Assembly (NCBI GenBank): GCA_015680685.1
Contig: MNCI01014546.1
Coordinates: 23,084-87,083 of the forward strand
Origin: Gnetum montanum
Taxonomy: Eukaryota; Streptophyta; Gnetopsida; Gnetales; Gnetaceae
Length of the DNA stretch: 64,000 nt
Direction: 5' to 3'
Part shown: in pieces, positions 23,071 to 33,352 of the stretch
Numbering within the stretch: position 1 is the first letter of the stretch
How the letters are laid out: every line of letters starts with the position of its first letter
Program-made: the position numbers and the translations under genes
Notes under the pieces: generated by a model
Told to the model about the DNA's origin: nothing
Database searches by the model: none
The model's input: the letters and a program-made list of their open reading frames with translations, nothing else

Positions 23071-25240
23071 GAACCTCAATATGTCTTGGTTAGTCCTGGG
23101 TAGTAATGTCTCTGTGATGAACCTTCACCACTAAGTGTGACCACATCATTACACTAAAGTGCTACAGCAAGAATCCTAGGAACTCATGTGCCCCTAGCCG
23201 GAACCATACTACTCGATGATCTATCCACATATTTGGTATAGACATGTTGGGAATAGGTTCGCTCATGTAGCACAAGATGCCCACGAGCTCCATGACAACT
23301 AGAATGGGCTTCAACAACACTTTGCAACCGCAAAGCAACAAATGAAGCATTAGTATACACATGGATGCAATTTTGACAAAAAATTATCAAGTTAAGCTTA
23401 GAAAAAGTAGCATAACATAACATAGATTAGTAAAAACATCTTAAGATCCCCTGGGTCCCTACAAGTATAAGACATCAACAAATACATTTGACATGCCTGG
23501 TACTCACTGGGGTACAACACGTTTTGCATTGGATTAGCGTCTTGTTTCACATGTTCGCATGTTTAGCACTATCATAGTTTGCATGTTTTGGTAGTTTAGC
23601 ATTATTATAGTATTTCAAGTTTAGCATTGTTGTAGGTTTAGCATTGTTGACATTGTGGCATTTTGCAAGTTTAGCATTAAGTGCAACGTATAAAATTTTT
23701 CAAAATTTTTTTAACTTTGGACAATGGAGTCTATAAAGTAACAATTTTTTTTCTAACTCTAGGCTACCAAAGTAGAGAGCGTAGTCCAAAAACAACATAA
23801 TTTTTTTAAACTTTGGATCACCCTGACTACGCTCTAGAAAGTGGGGAGCGTAGTCTTAGATTACCGAAAACATTTCTAACTCCCAACTACACTCACCATA
23901 GAGCATAGTGTTGAAAAAACTAATTGTTGGGTAGATGCCATTTCGATGAACACTTGGTGTCAACTACACCTCTAAGATAGGGAGCGTGCTCCTGATTGCA
24001 CCTACAAGGAGCAAGGTCTTGGCTATTACCCCAACGCTCTCTCCATGCATCATGCACTGCTACGATGCTATACATCATTCACCGGCCTCTCAACACCATT
24101 GTGCTCATCGTGCCATGCACACCTTGCACTTGCAGTTGCCACTATACCTTTCTTTGGGCACTATGCCCTATCATGGTGCCACATGCCAGGCCTCTACCCT
24201 ACCTCACCCTACCTCATCACCTAAAACATGCCCTAACGTTAAGCACCCTCATGGCCTCTGCGGCCATGCAAGCTACATTGTGAGGCATTATCGCCCATGC
24301 AGCCCTCCTAATGCACCATAGGACGTGACAACACTTGATCCCCATGGCCCTTGATGTGCCTTACCCCTTTGCCCTACTCTTAATTTTTTACTAGAAAAGT
24401 AGAACAAGAAAGACTTATGAACCTCCCTCCATCTCGTGAGCTATCTTCCTTGGCCAAAGTTGTTGTAACTCTAATTCCTACCCTGCTAGTGCTACAGGAC
24501 AAAAAATAAAAAAAATAGTAGCAAAAACCCTTTGCCACATCTTCTACCCTATGGGTGGCAACCCCAAGGCTATCACCAAATCCCAAATCACTACCCTACA
24601 AGACAACATTTTGTAGAAAACCCCATAGTGAGCAAGCCTTGCTTGGCCCTATAGACCTGCATGTGACCTTTGTGGGAGCTCATGGCATCCCCATTTGTAG
24701 CTACACTATCTACCACCATAGCCACAACCCCTAAAACCCTTACACCCTGCACACACCGATTGCCAATCCCCAACAAAAAACCCTCATCACCAAAAATGCA
24801 AAACCCTCATCGCCCCCACAAGAAAAATCCTCATGGCATAAACCCCTTGCAGATGCACTCACCCTTCCCATCACAGTGGGTGAAACGACCCATGGTGGCA
24901 TCGGCCCCTACCACGATAGATGCCAATAAGCTAAAATCCAAACCCTCAAAGTATAGGAAGCAAATGAAACAAAAACAAAAATGCAAGGGGAGAAAGTAGT
25001 TGGGGTACCTGGTAGATGGTGGTGTCCTCCTCTCCTCCACGTGTGCCCACAATAGGCATATTAGTGCTTGTTCTCTTTCATCCATGTTTACCAGCCCAGG
25101 GTGTAGGCGTCCACTTTAGTGTATCATCTTGGTAGCAACTACGCTCTTCACAAGTAATGCGCTACACCAATAGCAAGTCTACGCTCTGAATTTCACATTT
25201 GCAACTTTGAAAATGACAAACTTACCCATGGTAAAACGTG
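23071..25240 (-). other. Possible long leader of the antisense gene
   Basis: No conserved reading frame found. It holds TTTAGCATT repeats (23560-23690), LTR-like words GAGCGTAGTC and GACTACGCTCT (23765-23855), and C/A-rich sequence with repeated AAACCCTCA/ATC words (24770-24840). If transcription starts at 25215 or so, an unseen intron or a long leader must bridge this distance. Confidence 0.4.
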
Positions 25241-25370
25241 CTTTTATATCCTCCTAGGACCATTTAATGACTTACCAACCCTAGGACTACTCTCAACATT
25301 ATTTGTGTAGTAGAGAGTTTAGTTGGGTGGGAGCGTAGTCAAATAGACTTAGAAAAATTTTCAATTTTTC
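25241..25370 (-). promoter_or_regulatory. Candidate promoter of the antisense gene, U3-like
   Basis: Minus strand shows GGATATAAAAGCACG (TATA box, 25250-25241). Upstream is AATTTTTCTAAGT (about 25363-25351), then GACTACGCTCCC (about 25348-25337), the same pair of words in the same order as in the element B LTR (TTTTTCTAAGTGCTTAGACT, ACGCTCTC, near 13190). Suggests a promoter made from a U3 copy; inference. Confidence 0.5.
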
Positions 25371-25643
25371 TCACTACCTAGTGAATGCCCAAGCCAATTT
25401 CACTTCCCATGCATTGCCAACTTTTCCTGAAGTGACACATCTAGTGCATTCATAGTCCTCTAAGACCTTAAACTATCACACATGGCCTACCAAGGCCTAA
25501 AATTGACACAAACATGCCTACCCTTTCTTTGACATCACATGTGCATACTTAGGAAAATTTTTATTGCATTGCTTTCCTCTATTTATGCATATTGACTTCA
25601 TTAAGACAGGTATGACTTAATGTTTCTCTAGTTAATTTTGCAG

Positions 25644-26900
25644 GACTTTCGCAGGAATACAACATGACTACGCATAAGCAACTTCTCTCACCTCTAGCCC
25701 TCTTTAGGCCTCATGGCAATCTCAGGTGATGCATTGATCCACAATGCCTAGACCTTGAGCCCATAGCCTACGATGAATACATAACATCTATAGTAGCATC
25801 GCTAGATTGGCTCGACCATCTAGTTAAGGTTCTAGATCTAGAGGTAGGTGATGTCACTAAGGATTCGCTCATTGAAATCCTTGTGGCTACACCTAATGGC
25901 AAGGCAAAAGCATTGAAACTTAGTTCCTTGTTAGAGCCTCAACATGCCCAAAACATCTTTAAAGTGCTCAACGATAACATTAAGGTATTCACTTAGTCCT
26001 ATGAAGACATGCCAGGCCTAGATCCTTGTGTAGTCCAACCTAACATTATTCTCAATTCTAGCATTAAGCTAATTAAGTAGAAAGTGTGTAAGGTTAGGCC
26101 TGAGGTGGCATTGGCAATCTACGATGAAATCACCAAGCATTACAATGCCAATTTCATTCAAGTCATTAACTATGTAGACTAGGTCTCCAACATCGTGGTT
26201 GTGCCTAAGAAAAATAGAAGTATACATATTTGCATAGACTTCTGAGACCTAACAAGGCTACCATTAAAGAAGATTTTTCGTTGTCCAGTATTGACAAATT
26301 GGTCAATACCACAACTAATCATGCCTTATTGTCCTTTATGGATGGGTCCTTAGGCTACAACCAAATTCAGATCAACCTAGAGCACTAGCTCAGCACAACC
26401 CTTATGACCCCTTGGGGTATGTTCTATTACACCATGACGCCTTTCGGACTTAAGAACACAGGAGAAACTTATCAACGCACCATGACTTACATGTTTAGCA
26501 ATTACATGTTAAGTTTGCTTAATGATTACATTGATGGCATTATAGTTAAGTCTAAAGTAGTGCACAACCATGCAGATGACTTGGACCTAGTACTTAAACG
26601 TTCTCTAAAACATGATCTTAGGTTAAACCCCAAGAAATGTGTCTTCAGTATTAAGATAGGCTAGATGATAGCTTTCGTAGTATTCGAAGTAAGCATACGC
26701 ATACACCCTGATAAGGTTAAGGCCATAATCAACTTAGCACCACCAGCTAACCTTAAGGAGCTACAAGGGTTATAGGGTAGGTTGCAATTTAGATGCAAGT
26801 TTATCACACGGTTGACTGACAAGTTGTAGCCAATGTAACATCTGCTCCAAAAGGAAGTCCACTTTGAGTGAACTCAATGCTAACAAGCATTTGATAACCT
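25644..26900 (+). pseudogene. rt: Element B reverse transcriptase (decayed)
   Basis: After the splice acceptor: MTTHKQLLSPLALFRPHG, then SYEDMPGLDPCVVQ (a hallmark of Tat pre-RT sequence, about 25998-26040), VVVPKKNRSIHICIDF, TPWGMFYYTMTPFGLKNTGE and the palm motif NDYIDGIIVKSK (about 26520-26555), where the second Asp of YIDD is Gly. LRLNPKKCVFSIKIG closes the domain. The catalytic pair is broken, so the enzyme is dead. Confidence 0.9.
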
Positions 26901-27280
26901 TAAACAAGAGTTGGCTCAACTTCCAATGGTTCATCTCCCATGAAGCAATAAACCCTTTTACATCTACCTTGTTATCTTTGACACGTCCATCGCTTCTTTG
27001 CTTTGTCAAAAGTGCATAGAGATCCTAGTATACTACTTAAGCCATGCATTGATTACCCATGAATCAAAGTATAATGATGTGGAAAAGAATTATCTTGCCT
27101 TTATCTTTGCACTCAATAAGTGAAGGCACTATCTTTTCCACAATCATATTAACATCATCTACAAGAGTAACGTACTCCAAGAGATTACAATGAATATCTA
27201 TGAGAGCAGTCATATTGCATGGTTGAAAGTAATCGCAATGGAGTTTGACCTACACTATGTTGCACAAGCCTCAACAAACG
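26901..27280 (+). pseudogene. rnh: Element B first RNase H domain
   Basis: RT-linked RNase H: FYIYLVIFDTSIASLLCQK, LVYYLSHALITHESKYNDVE then KNYLAFIFAL (YxxxEKxxLAxxxA pattern), and a tether-like EITMNIYESSHIAWLKVIAM. The usual first Asp of the domain is not where expected (YLVIFDTS against YLAVSDxA). Decayed. Confidence 0.8.
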
Positions 27281-27379
27281 GTCAAGCTATAGCCGCACAA
27301 CTCACAGCTTTGCCCATTAATGATCAACAAATGATTAATTCAAAATTTTCGGATGAGCATGTTAGTAGTGTCAGTCAAA

Positions 27380-27790
27380 TGCCTAACAACTTTGAGGCAC
27401 TCCTACACTTTGCCGAAGCTTCGACCTCCCAAGGGGGTAGTGCCATTGTCGTTATCACATTTCCCTCTAAGGAGATCCAATCCTTCACGTATCATTTTGC
27501 ATTCCCATGCACTAACAACTTGGAAGAGTATGCAGGTCTCCTCTAGGGCATCATAGCAGCTCGCAACCTAGGAATTCAAAACATAGTAATCCAAGGTGAC
27601 TCGTAGTTAGTGATTAACCAGGTAACTGAGGTTTACGTCTGTAAGGCCCAACATCTACAACCGTACTATGATCTAGCGAAGCACTTGCTTAAACAATTTG
27701 CAATTGCTAATGTCTAATACATTCCCTGGAATGAAAATACCATAGCTAATGCAGTAGCAACATTAGCCTTAAGCATTGCACTTGACATGT
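27380..27790 (+). pseudogene. arnh: Element B second (archaeal-type) RNase H
   Basis: EASTSQGGSAIVVITFPSKE, then CTNNLEEYAGLL, GIIAARNLGIQNIVIQGDS and LVINQVTEVYVCKAQHLQPY, then WNENTIANAVATLAL. This is the order G-G-x-G, NNxxEYxA, GDSxLV and N-x-x-A-x-A known from archaeal-type RNase H. Glu of NNLEEY and Asp of GDS are kept; the first Asp (expected near FDGAS) is Glu/Ala. Acquisition of this domain defines Tat-lineage elements. Confidence 0.85.
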
Positions 27791-28079
27791 TCCATGCATT
27801 GCCCACCTTAGTGGTAGATTGCACTATGCTATCATGTAGATCCTTGATATTACATCCATAGACATAGTTAGCACAACCCATGTAGTAGAGTGGCATGATG
27901 ACATTAAGGCATACCTTCTATAGGGTAAGCCTTTGCAACATTTGGCCACTACCCAAAAGGATGCAATGTGTAAATAATTGTGATAATACATCATTGTGGG
28001 AGATAACACATTATGTCGCAGATCCTATGATGGCATACTATTAACCTACGTAAGCGACAGTGAAGCAAAAACAATATTT

Positions 28080-29135
28080 GAATGAGTCCATGAGGGACTG
28101 TGTGGAGGTCACATAGCACCCAGGGCAATGGTAGCAAAAATCAAACACTCAGGATATTATTGGCCTTACATGGAGCATGATTGTGTCTCCAAGATCAAGG
28201 CATGTGACATCTGTCAATGGCATGGAAACCTAATGCATGTGCCACCAACTGAACTGCATACAACACAAATCACATGGCTATTCCAACATTGGGGTTTGGA
28301 CATCATTGAGCCTATAACGCCTAAGGCCTCTGCAAGGCATAGCTTCATTATGACAACAACTGAGTATTTTACCAAGTAGGTTGAGGCTATTCCCCTTAGG
28401 AAGACAACATCATAGCAGGTTTGCAAATTTGTATTTGATAACATAGTGACACATTTTGATTTACCCATGACCATCATAATGAACAACGAGCCACAATTTA
28501 GCAGTGCTAAAACCAAGGCCTTCTGTGAATGCTTTGGTATCAAACATTCCTTTTCATCGTTATACTACTTGCAAGTGAATGGCCAAGTAGAGGCGACAAA
28601 CAAAGTCATCATCAACCTTCTGAAGAAGATGCTCACTAGCAACAAATGATGATGACATAAGTAATTATTCTACGCACTCTAGGCTTACCACACAACATGC
28701 AAAATAGTAATAGGTAAGACACCATATAGCCTTATCTATAGATCTAAAGTAATTTGTCCTCTCAAATTGCAGGTCTGATCTCTCCATGTGATCCTCTTAA
28801 ACTTCATTGATGAGGCTTAAAAAAATGAGCTAAGAATTGTGGACCTCAACTCGATAAAGGAGGAGTGCATTTAGATGCTTAATCGCATCAATTGGTACCA
28901 AGCAAAGAAATGGTAGAAACATCATCACAACCAACACCAGTGCCCGATCAAGAAAGGGGACCTAGTCTTCAAGGTTGTTCGCAAACCCACAGATAAATCC
29001 TCAACCAACTGGAAAGAGCCTTTCTTAGTCACTAAGGTCTACGAAAATGGAGCATTCAAGCTTACTGATTAATATGGAAATGAATTTTCCAATCCGATGA
29101 ACCACTCATATCTAAAGCCTTACTATGCCTAGTAC
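28080..29135 (+). pseudogene. int: Element B integrase (decayed)
   Basis: HHCC zinc finger HEGLCGGH...CDICQWHG (28090-28225), core HWGLDIIEPI (first Asp kept), IIMNNEPQFSSA (second Asp now Asn) and GQVEATNKVIINLLKK (Glu kept). The C-terminal domain has NWKEPFLVTKVYENGAFKL and HSYLKPYYA (29005-29135). Catalysis would need the lost Asp. The final codon before 29131 marks the end of pol. Confidence 0.9.
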
Positions 29136-29154
29136 ACAGGGTCGCACCTCGACA

Positions 29155-29460
29155 AAGCAAGGTAAGCATAAGTCGCTATAACTATAAACTAGCACAAAAG
29201 ACTATTATGACTATAAACTAGCATAAAAATCTTGTTATGACTATAAACTAGCATAGAAAGTCCACTATAATTATAAACTAGCACAAATCATCTGCTACAA
29301 CATTAAACTCACATAGCTCATCGTTGGGTTATGACATTAAACTAACATAGCAACACATCTACTACGATGCTTAATTGGCACACAACAATCTACTAGGACT
29401 ATAAACTAGCACACCATGATCTACCAGAACCTTAAACTAGGTTCTCCATCCACCATGCAT
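29155..29460 (+). repeat. Tandem array of CTATAAACTAGCAYA units after integrase
   Basis: About eight to ten units of 30-40 bp, for example ATGACTATAAACTAGCATA, decaying toward the right. Tat/Ogre elements often carry such arrays in the 3' untranslated region. Confidence 0.8.
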
Positions 29461-30112
29461 AGCTCTACATGCAAGTGAGTGAGAATACTTTCAACTCCCC
29501 CCCTTCCCCCTCTCTTGTCTACATCTCATGGGTGGGGTGGGGATACTACAATCCCAAAATGGAGTTCCTACCACCTCTAGGAAGCACTTGTATCACTACC
29601 ACCTTTAGGCATTTTGCTAATCTTTTTGGAGCTCTTGTCATTGGGACACCCTTTGGAGCACTTGCAGCATTATCGCCCCCTACCATTTTGTTGAGCACTT
29701 GCCATCAGTTTGGTCTTTGGAGCAGTCATAGCATCAATATTTCAGCACTTTCACTAGCTTCTTGAGCACTTGCAACTATTTTAGCTTCTAACGCATTCAA
29801 ATAATCTTTGCATCTAACATTTGATTTGCATTTCATGTTGTGTGATTTTCTCATCTTCTTAGAGTTGTGTTTGTAGGATGAAGCCCCAGAGGCAATCGTG
29901 CAAAGATGCATCTCATCACAGCAACAAGTCACCACATTACTCTAATATGCATGATTAGACTAACCAAGCCACTCAAGAATGCACATCCCTATTACCCCAC
30001 TATAACCTACTTGCATTACCACTTTTGCCTTGATACGTTTGCATTCCTCCACATAACCAAGCTTGCAAACCCCTCTGATGCATATGACACCCTCCTTATG
30101 TTGACCGTAGAA
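29461..30112 (+). other. Element B 3' untranslated region, no gene
   Basis: C-rich and T-rich sequence with recurring GGAGCACTTG / TTGAGCACTTGC words (29640-29770). The open frame at 29469-29765 has no recognised motif and is probably chance. Confidence 0.5.
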
Positions 30113-30252
30113 CCCAAGGTGGATGTAACACAATTATTCCTATGGAGAGCCTCTGTGGGCTAGTTAAAGTCTAGGTGGATGTAACACAATTCATCCTATG
30201 GAGAGCCTCTGTGGACTAGTTAAAACCTAGGTGGATGTAACACAAGTCATCT
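30113..30252 (+). repeat. 56-bp tandem repeat in element B 3' region
   Basis: Units beginning GGATGTAACACAA at 30121, 30177 and 30233 (last one partial); the first two are nearly identical (TATGGAGAGCCTCTGTGG in both). Confidence 0.9.
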
Positions 30253-30500
30253 CAGGGAGGAAACACTTATCCTACAAATGTGATACAGTTGCATCTAAGC
30301 CAAGACCATTAGGTGGAATGCAATCCACTTAATGAAAAGCATCCTACAACTAGCATTTAGTAATGTGCAAAATCCAAAATAGGTTAACCTTGTAGTCAAC
30401 AAGTCAGAAAAAAAAAGAGAAAGATGGGAAAAAACATGTCCCCAAGAAAATTAGCAAAGTTGCAATTTTGCAATTGATGTAACCTTGAATCCACACTAAC

Positions 30501-30640
30501 TCTCTCATGAGCATTCTGACGAGAGGTTACAATTTCAAGGGCAAGCCATTCTAATGCCATGGACGTTGACTCTCTCATGAGCATTTCGACGAGAGGTCAC
30601 TATTTCAGTGACAAGCCAACCTGGTGCCATGATCATGATC
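30501..30640 (+). repeat. 70-bp tandem duplication in element B 3' region
   Basis: Two units starting TCTCTCATGAGCATT at 30501 and 30571, each with GACGAGAGGT and GCCATG near its end. Confidence 0.88.
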
Positions 30641-30873
30641 AACCGTGCTAACTCCACATCTTACAGAATGAGACATTATTTGCATTTTATCTTCCCCTAT
30701 TACCCCTAGCATATTCCTTACATCTGTTACCTCCAGCAAAATGCTACCCTTGGCATTCTTGAGCATGATGCAATGACATATAATTAGGTACTGACAAGTG
30801 ATGTTGGTGCCTGGACTGCTGTGGTGTTTTGTTGTTCTTTGTCGATGTCTCTCGAGCCACTCCTCTAAACGTC

Positions 30874-30889
30874 AACAAAGAGGGATTAA
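30874..30889 (+). promoter_or_regulatory. Polypurine tract of element B
   Basis: AACAAAGAGGGATTAA directly before the 3' LTR start TGAAATACC. Primes plus-strand DNA synthesis. Confidence 0.75.
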
Positions 30890-32560
30890 TGAAATACCAC
30901 CAAATTTGGGCTACAACACCTTGATTGTAAATTTGTCTAAGTGTCAAAAATAAGGAAAATTTTATCTAAGTGCTTGTACTATGCTCTCCACTACTAGGAC
31001 TATGCTCTAGAGTGTAGTCAGCGTAGTTGACACTTATAGCTAGTTTGCAAGATTTTTTCCAAGTGTTAATAGTAGCTGCAAATCTTTCTAAGTGTTGAGA
31101 CTATGCTCTCCACTACCAGGACTACACTCTATAGTGTAGTCAGCATAGTTAGCACTAAGACATCAATTTCTACAAATTTTATAAGTGCTTGAACTATGCT
31201 CTCACTATTGAGGCTACACTTTAGAGCATAGTTAGCATAGTTAGCACAAAGACACTAGTTTTTGCAAGAATTTTCTAACTGTTGAAACTATGTAGAGCAT
31301 AGTCAAGCATAGATAGTTTCAAAGCTTAGTTTTTTGTAGATTTTTCTAAGTGCCAAGACTACACTCTCATTGTTGAGACTATGCTCTAGAGCATAGTCAG
31401 CATGGAAACACATGTTTTGCAAAATTTTCCAACTATTGAGACTATGCTCCAGAGTGTAGTTAAACATAGTCATGCAGAATTTCCTCCAAAACATAGCATT
31501 GGCCTTCATCTCGACTTTGACACACCTCCAGCAAGCAAGATCAGAAAATTGCATCTCTTTTGCATCCTCCATTTGTCCCAAAATTGTACCTATGCTTGAC
31601 ACCACTCGAGAAAGTGGACAGCATAGTCCTGAAGTGTAGTCTCCAAACTTGCACTTTTTTACATTGTTTTCATGTACATTGCAATTTTTTCATCACATGA
31701 ACATGCAATTGAGTAGCATAGTCATAGTATAGTAGTCTCACAGAGTCCATTAGAGCACACCAGTAGAACACTGTTTGCTTTAGTGGAGAGTGTAGTTGAG
31801 TGCAGCATACTCCCAACTACCCCACTGTCACGTGGTGCTTGATTTGCAATTCACAGCAACCCTAACCTTATAAATACCCTAACACTCTATGTTTAGGGGT
31901 GGGCAAAACTCAAACGTAGTTGGCATTTTTAGTTGGTAATTCTTGTATTCAAGTGCACTTGGCATTTTAGGACATTCTGAGCTAGCATTTGACACCATTT
32001 CACATCAACGAGGACACCGTAGACCATCGCAACCCATGAGACACCACAACGATCAATCCAACAAGCACATACACCATGACAGATGTTAGTTTTCATGACC
32101 CAGACACCCCAAGACTATGACTACACTATCTACTACACTTATTTGTACACCACGTACCTCCTCACCATTTTGCAATTAACTACACTCTCCACATTTGGGG
32201 TGGTGCCACTTTCTCTCTCGCTCATCTCCTATGCATTTTTAGCATTTTTACTCACATTTTTTCATTTTAGTTACACTTTTCACTATTTTTCACATGTAAC
32301 TACATGTTTGCACCTTTGTTTTTGCACCAAAAACCTTGACTATGCTCACCCCTATTGACATCATTGACGCTGCAAACACCATGCAAACCCTTAGCTTTGT
32401 TTTAGCATCGCATTCCATAAGTCCCAGTTCAATCGACAAGACCATTCTAGGCACCCCATCTCTGCCTCTAGCAAGCCCTCACATGAACACGAGGTCAAGC
32501 TATCTGCACCGTAAACCTCTCAATGTACCATTCCAGCCTTTGAAGTTTTTAGTTACTACA
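30890..32560 (+). repeat. Element B 3' LTR
   Basis: TGAAATACCACC...GTTACTACA, alignable with 12909-14576 along its whole length with scattered, mainly transition, differences. It carries the same array of CTATGCTCT and AGAGCATAGT words. Confidence 0.93.
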
Positions 32561-32565
32561 AAGAG
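32561..32565. repeat. Target-site duplication of element B, right copy (aagag)
   Basis: AAGAG, identical to 12904-12908. Confidence 0.9.
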
Positions 32566-33200
32566 GAAGAAGAAGAAGATGTAGATGAAGAGGGCAAAGA
32601 GGAAGGAGGACTACCTCCACCATGATGTCTACTAATTTCCCTTTGATTGTCATGGTCATGTTTGTCAATTTTCTTATCTTGTTGATGCTTGTCCAAACCC
32701 TTGCCTTGACTCTCATCTTTACTTGAACCCAAATTGTTGATAGTGGACCGTAGATTTAAGGCCACACCCTCATCACCAGTAATAAGGGGGGGAGAACTTT
32801 TATGTTGAGAGCCCCTAAAGAAAGGATCCTCATTATCACCTTGGTTCAATAGGAGCAACAACTTGGTAAACTATTTTTCCTTTACAACCTCATGGTGCCT
32901 CTCCTAGTGTCGATCTCTCCTGTGTTGTGTTTCAGTGGGACAATAGTCATAATCATGCATAACCTACTCCTCTTAAAGATTGTGGATGCCTAACTTCTTA
33001 AGAGTTTGAAGTAGCATCATGGGCAAAGATCAATTGGGGGGCATTACAATGTTGCCTTCCATGTCATGCCATTACAGTTGCTCATCTTGATGTAGGATGA
33101 AGGTGAAGTCAAGCACATACTCATCTAGATGAGTATATACCACTTTGCATTCTTGTGGGACTAGCAATTTAGCATCGTCATGCTTGTGAGAAGAAGACAT
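32566..33200 (-). pseudogene. gag: Element C gag, N-terminal part
   Basis: ATG at 33200-33198 encodes MSSSHKHDDAKLLVPQECKV, then VYTHLDEYVLDFTFILHQDE, like F (MSSSHRRDGSNPPVPQECRV at 54915). It proceeds through a Lys/His/Asp-rich spacer and a Ser-rich tract (SPPSSLPSSSTSS, about 32620-32566), where element B interrupts it. Stops are few here. Gag resumes at 12908. Confidence 0.85.
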
Positions 33201-33332
33201 TTTGTAAACAAATAAAATAATCAGTGTGCTTTTGTAATTATATTATTTAAGAATGATGTTGACCTTAGAGTTCATCCAACAATATTAATAATGTTCACTA
33301 AACCTAGATAGCACATGTTTCAAACAAAAAGA
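33201..33332 (-). other. Element C untranslated leader
   Basis: Short AT-rich leader between primer site and gag start, no further signal seen. Confidence 0.5.
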
Positions 33333-33352
33333 GTCCTTGGAAATGGTGCTAA
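33333..33352 (-). promoter_or_regulatory. Primer binding site of element C
   Basis: Minus strand reads TTAGCACCATTTCCAAGGAC right after the LTR end, a decayed form of the tRNA-Asp-type site seen in E. Confidence 0.75.

Larger units (their letters stand above)
18803..25643 (+). other. Element B intron between protease and RT
   Basis: Donor AAG|GTGAGT (18803) and acceptor TTAATTTTGCAG|G (AG at 25642-25643) after a pyrimidine-rich stretch. Joining gives NELQ-G-LSQEYNMTTHK, which runs in frame into the RT polyprotein. Ogre elements are known to have an intron at this place; one of 6.84 kb is very long. It contains a tandem array, a multi-exon gene on the opposite strand and LTR-like motifs. Assignment from splice consensus and frame; no transcript seen. 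Confidence 0.7.
12909..32560 (+). mobile_element. Element B: Tat/Ogre-like LTR retrotransposon, 19.65 kb
   Basis: LTRs of 1668 and 1671 bp with TG...CA ends and a perfect 5-bp duplication. Order: leader, gag, protease, 6.84 kb intron containing an antisense gene, RT, RNase H, a second archaeal-type RNase H, integrase, repeat-rich 3' region, polypurine tract, LTR. Dual RNase H, the intron between protease and RT, great length and tandem repeats after pol are established marks of the Tat/Ogre lineage. The two LTRs differ at many scattered bases, mostly transitions, and all genes carry stops, so the insertion is old. Confidence 0.93.

Noticed and set aside
24000-25085. Several frames of 60-110 codons on both strands (23986-24321, 24670-24999, 24831-25085)
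   Set aside because: Compositionally C/A- or G/T-rich readings, overlapping each other on opposite strands, with no motif; treated as leader or intron sequence.
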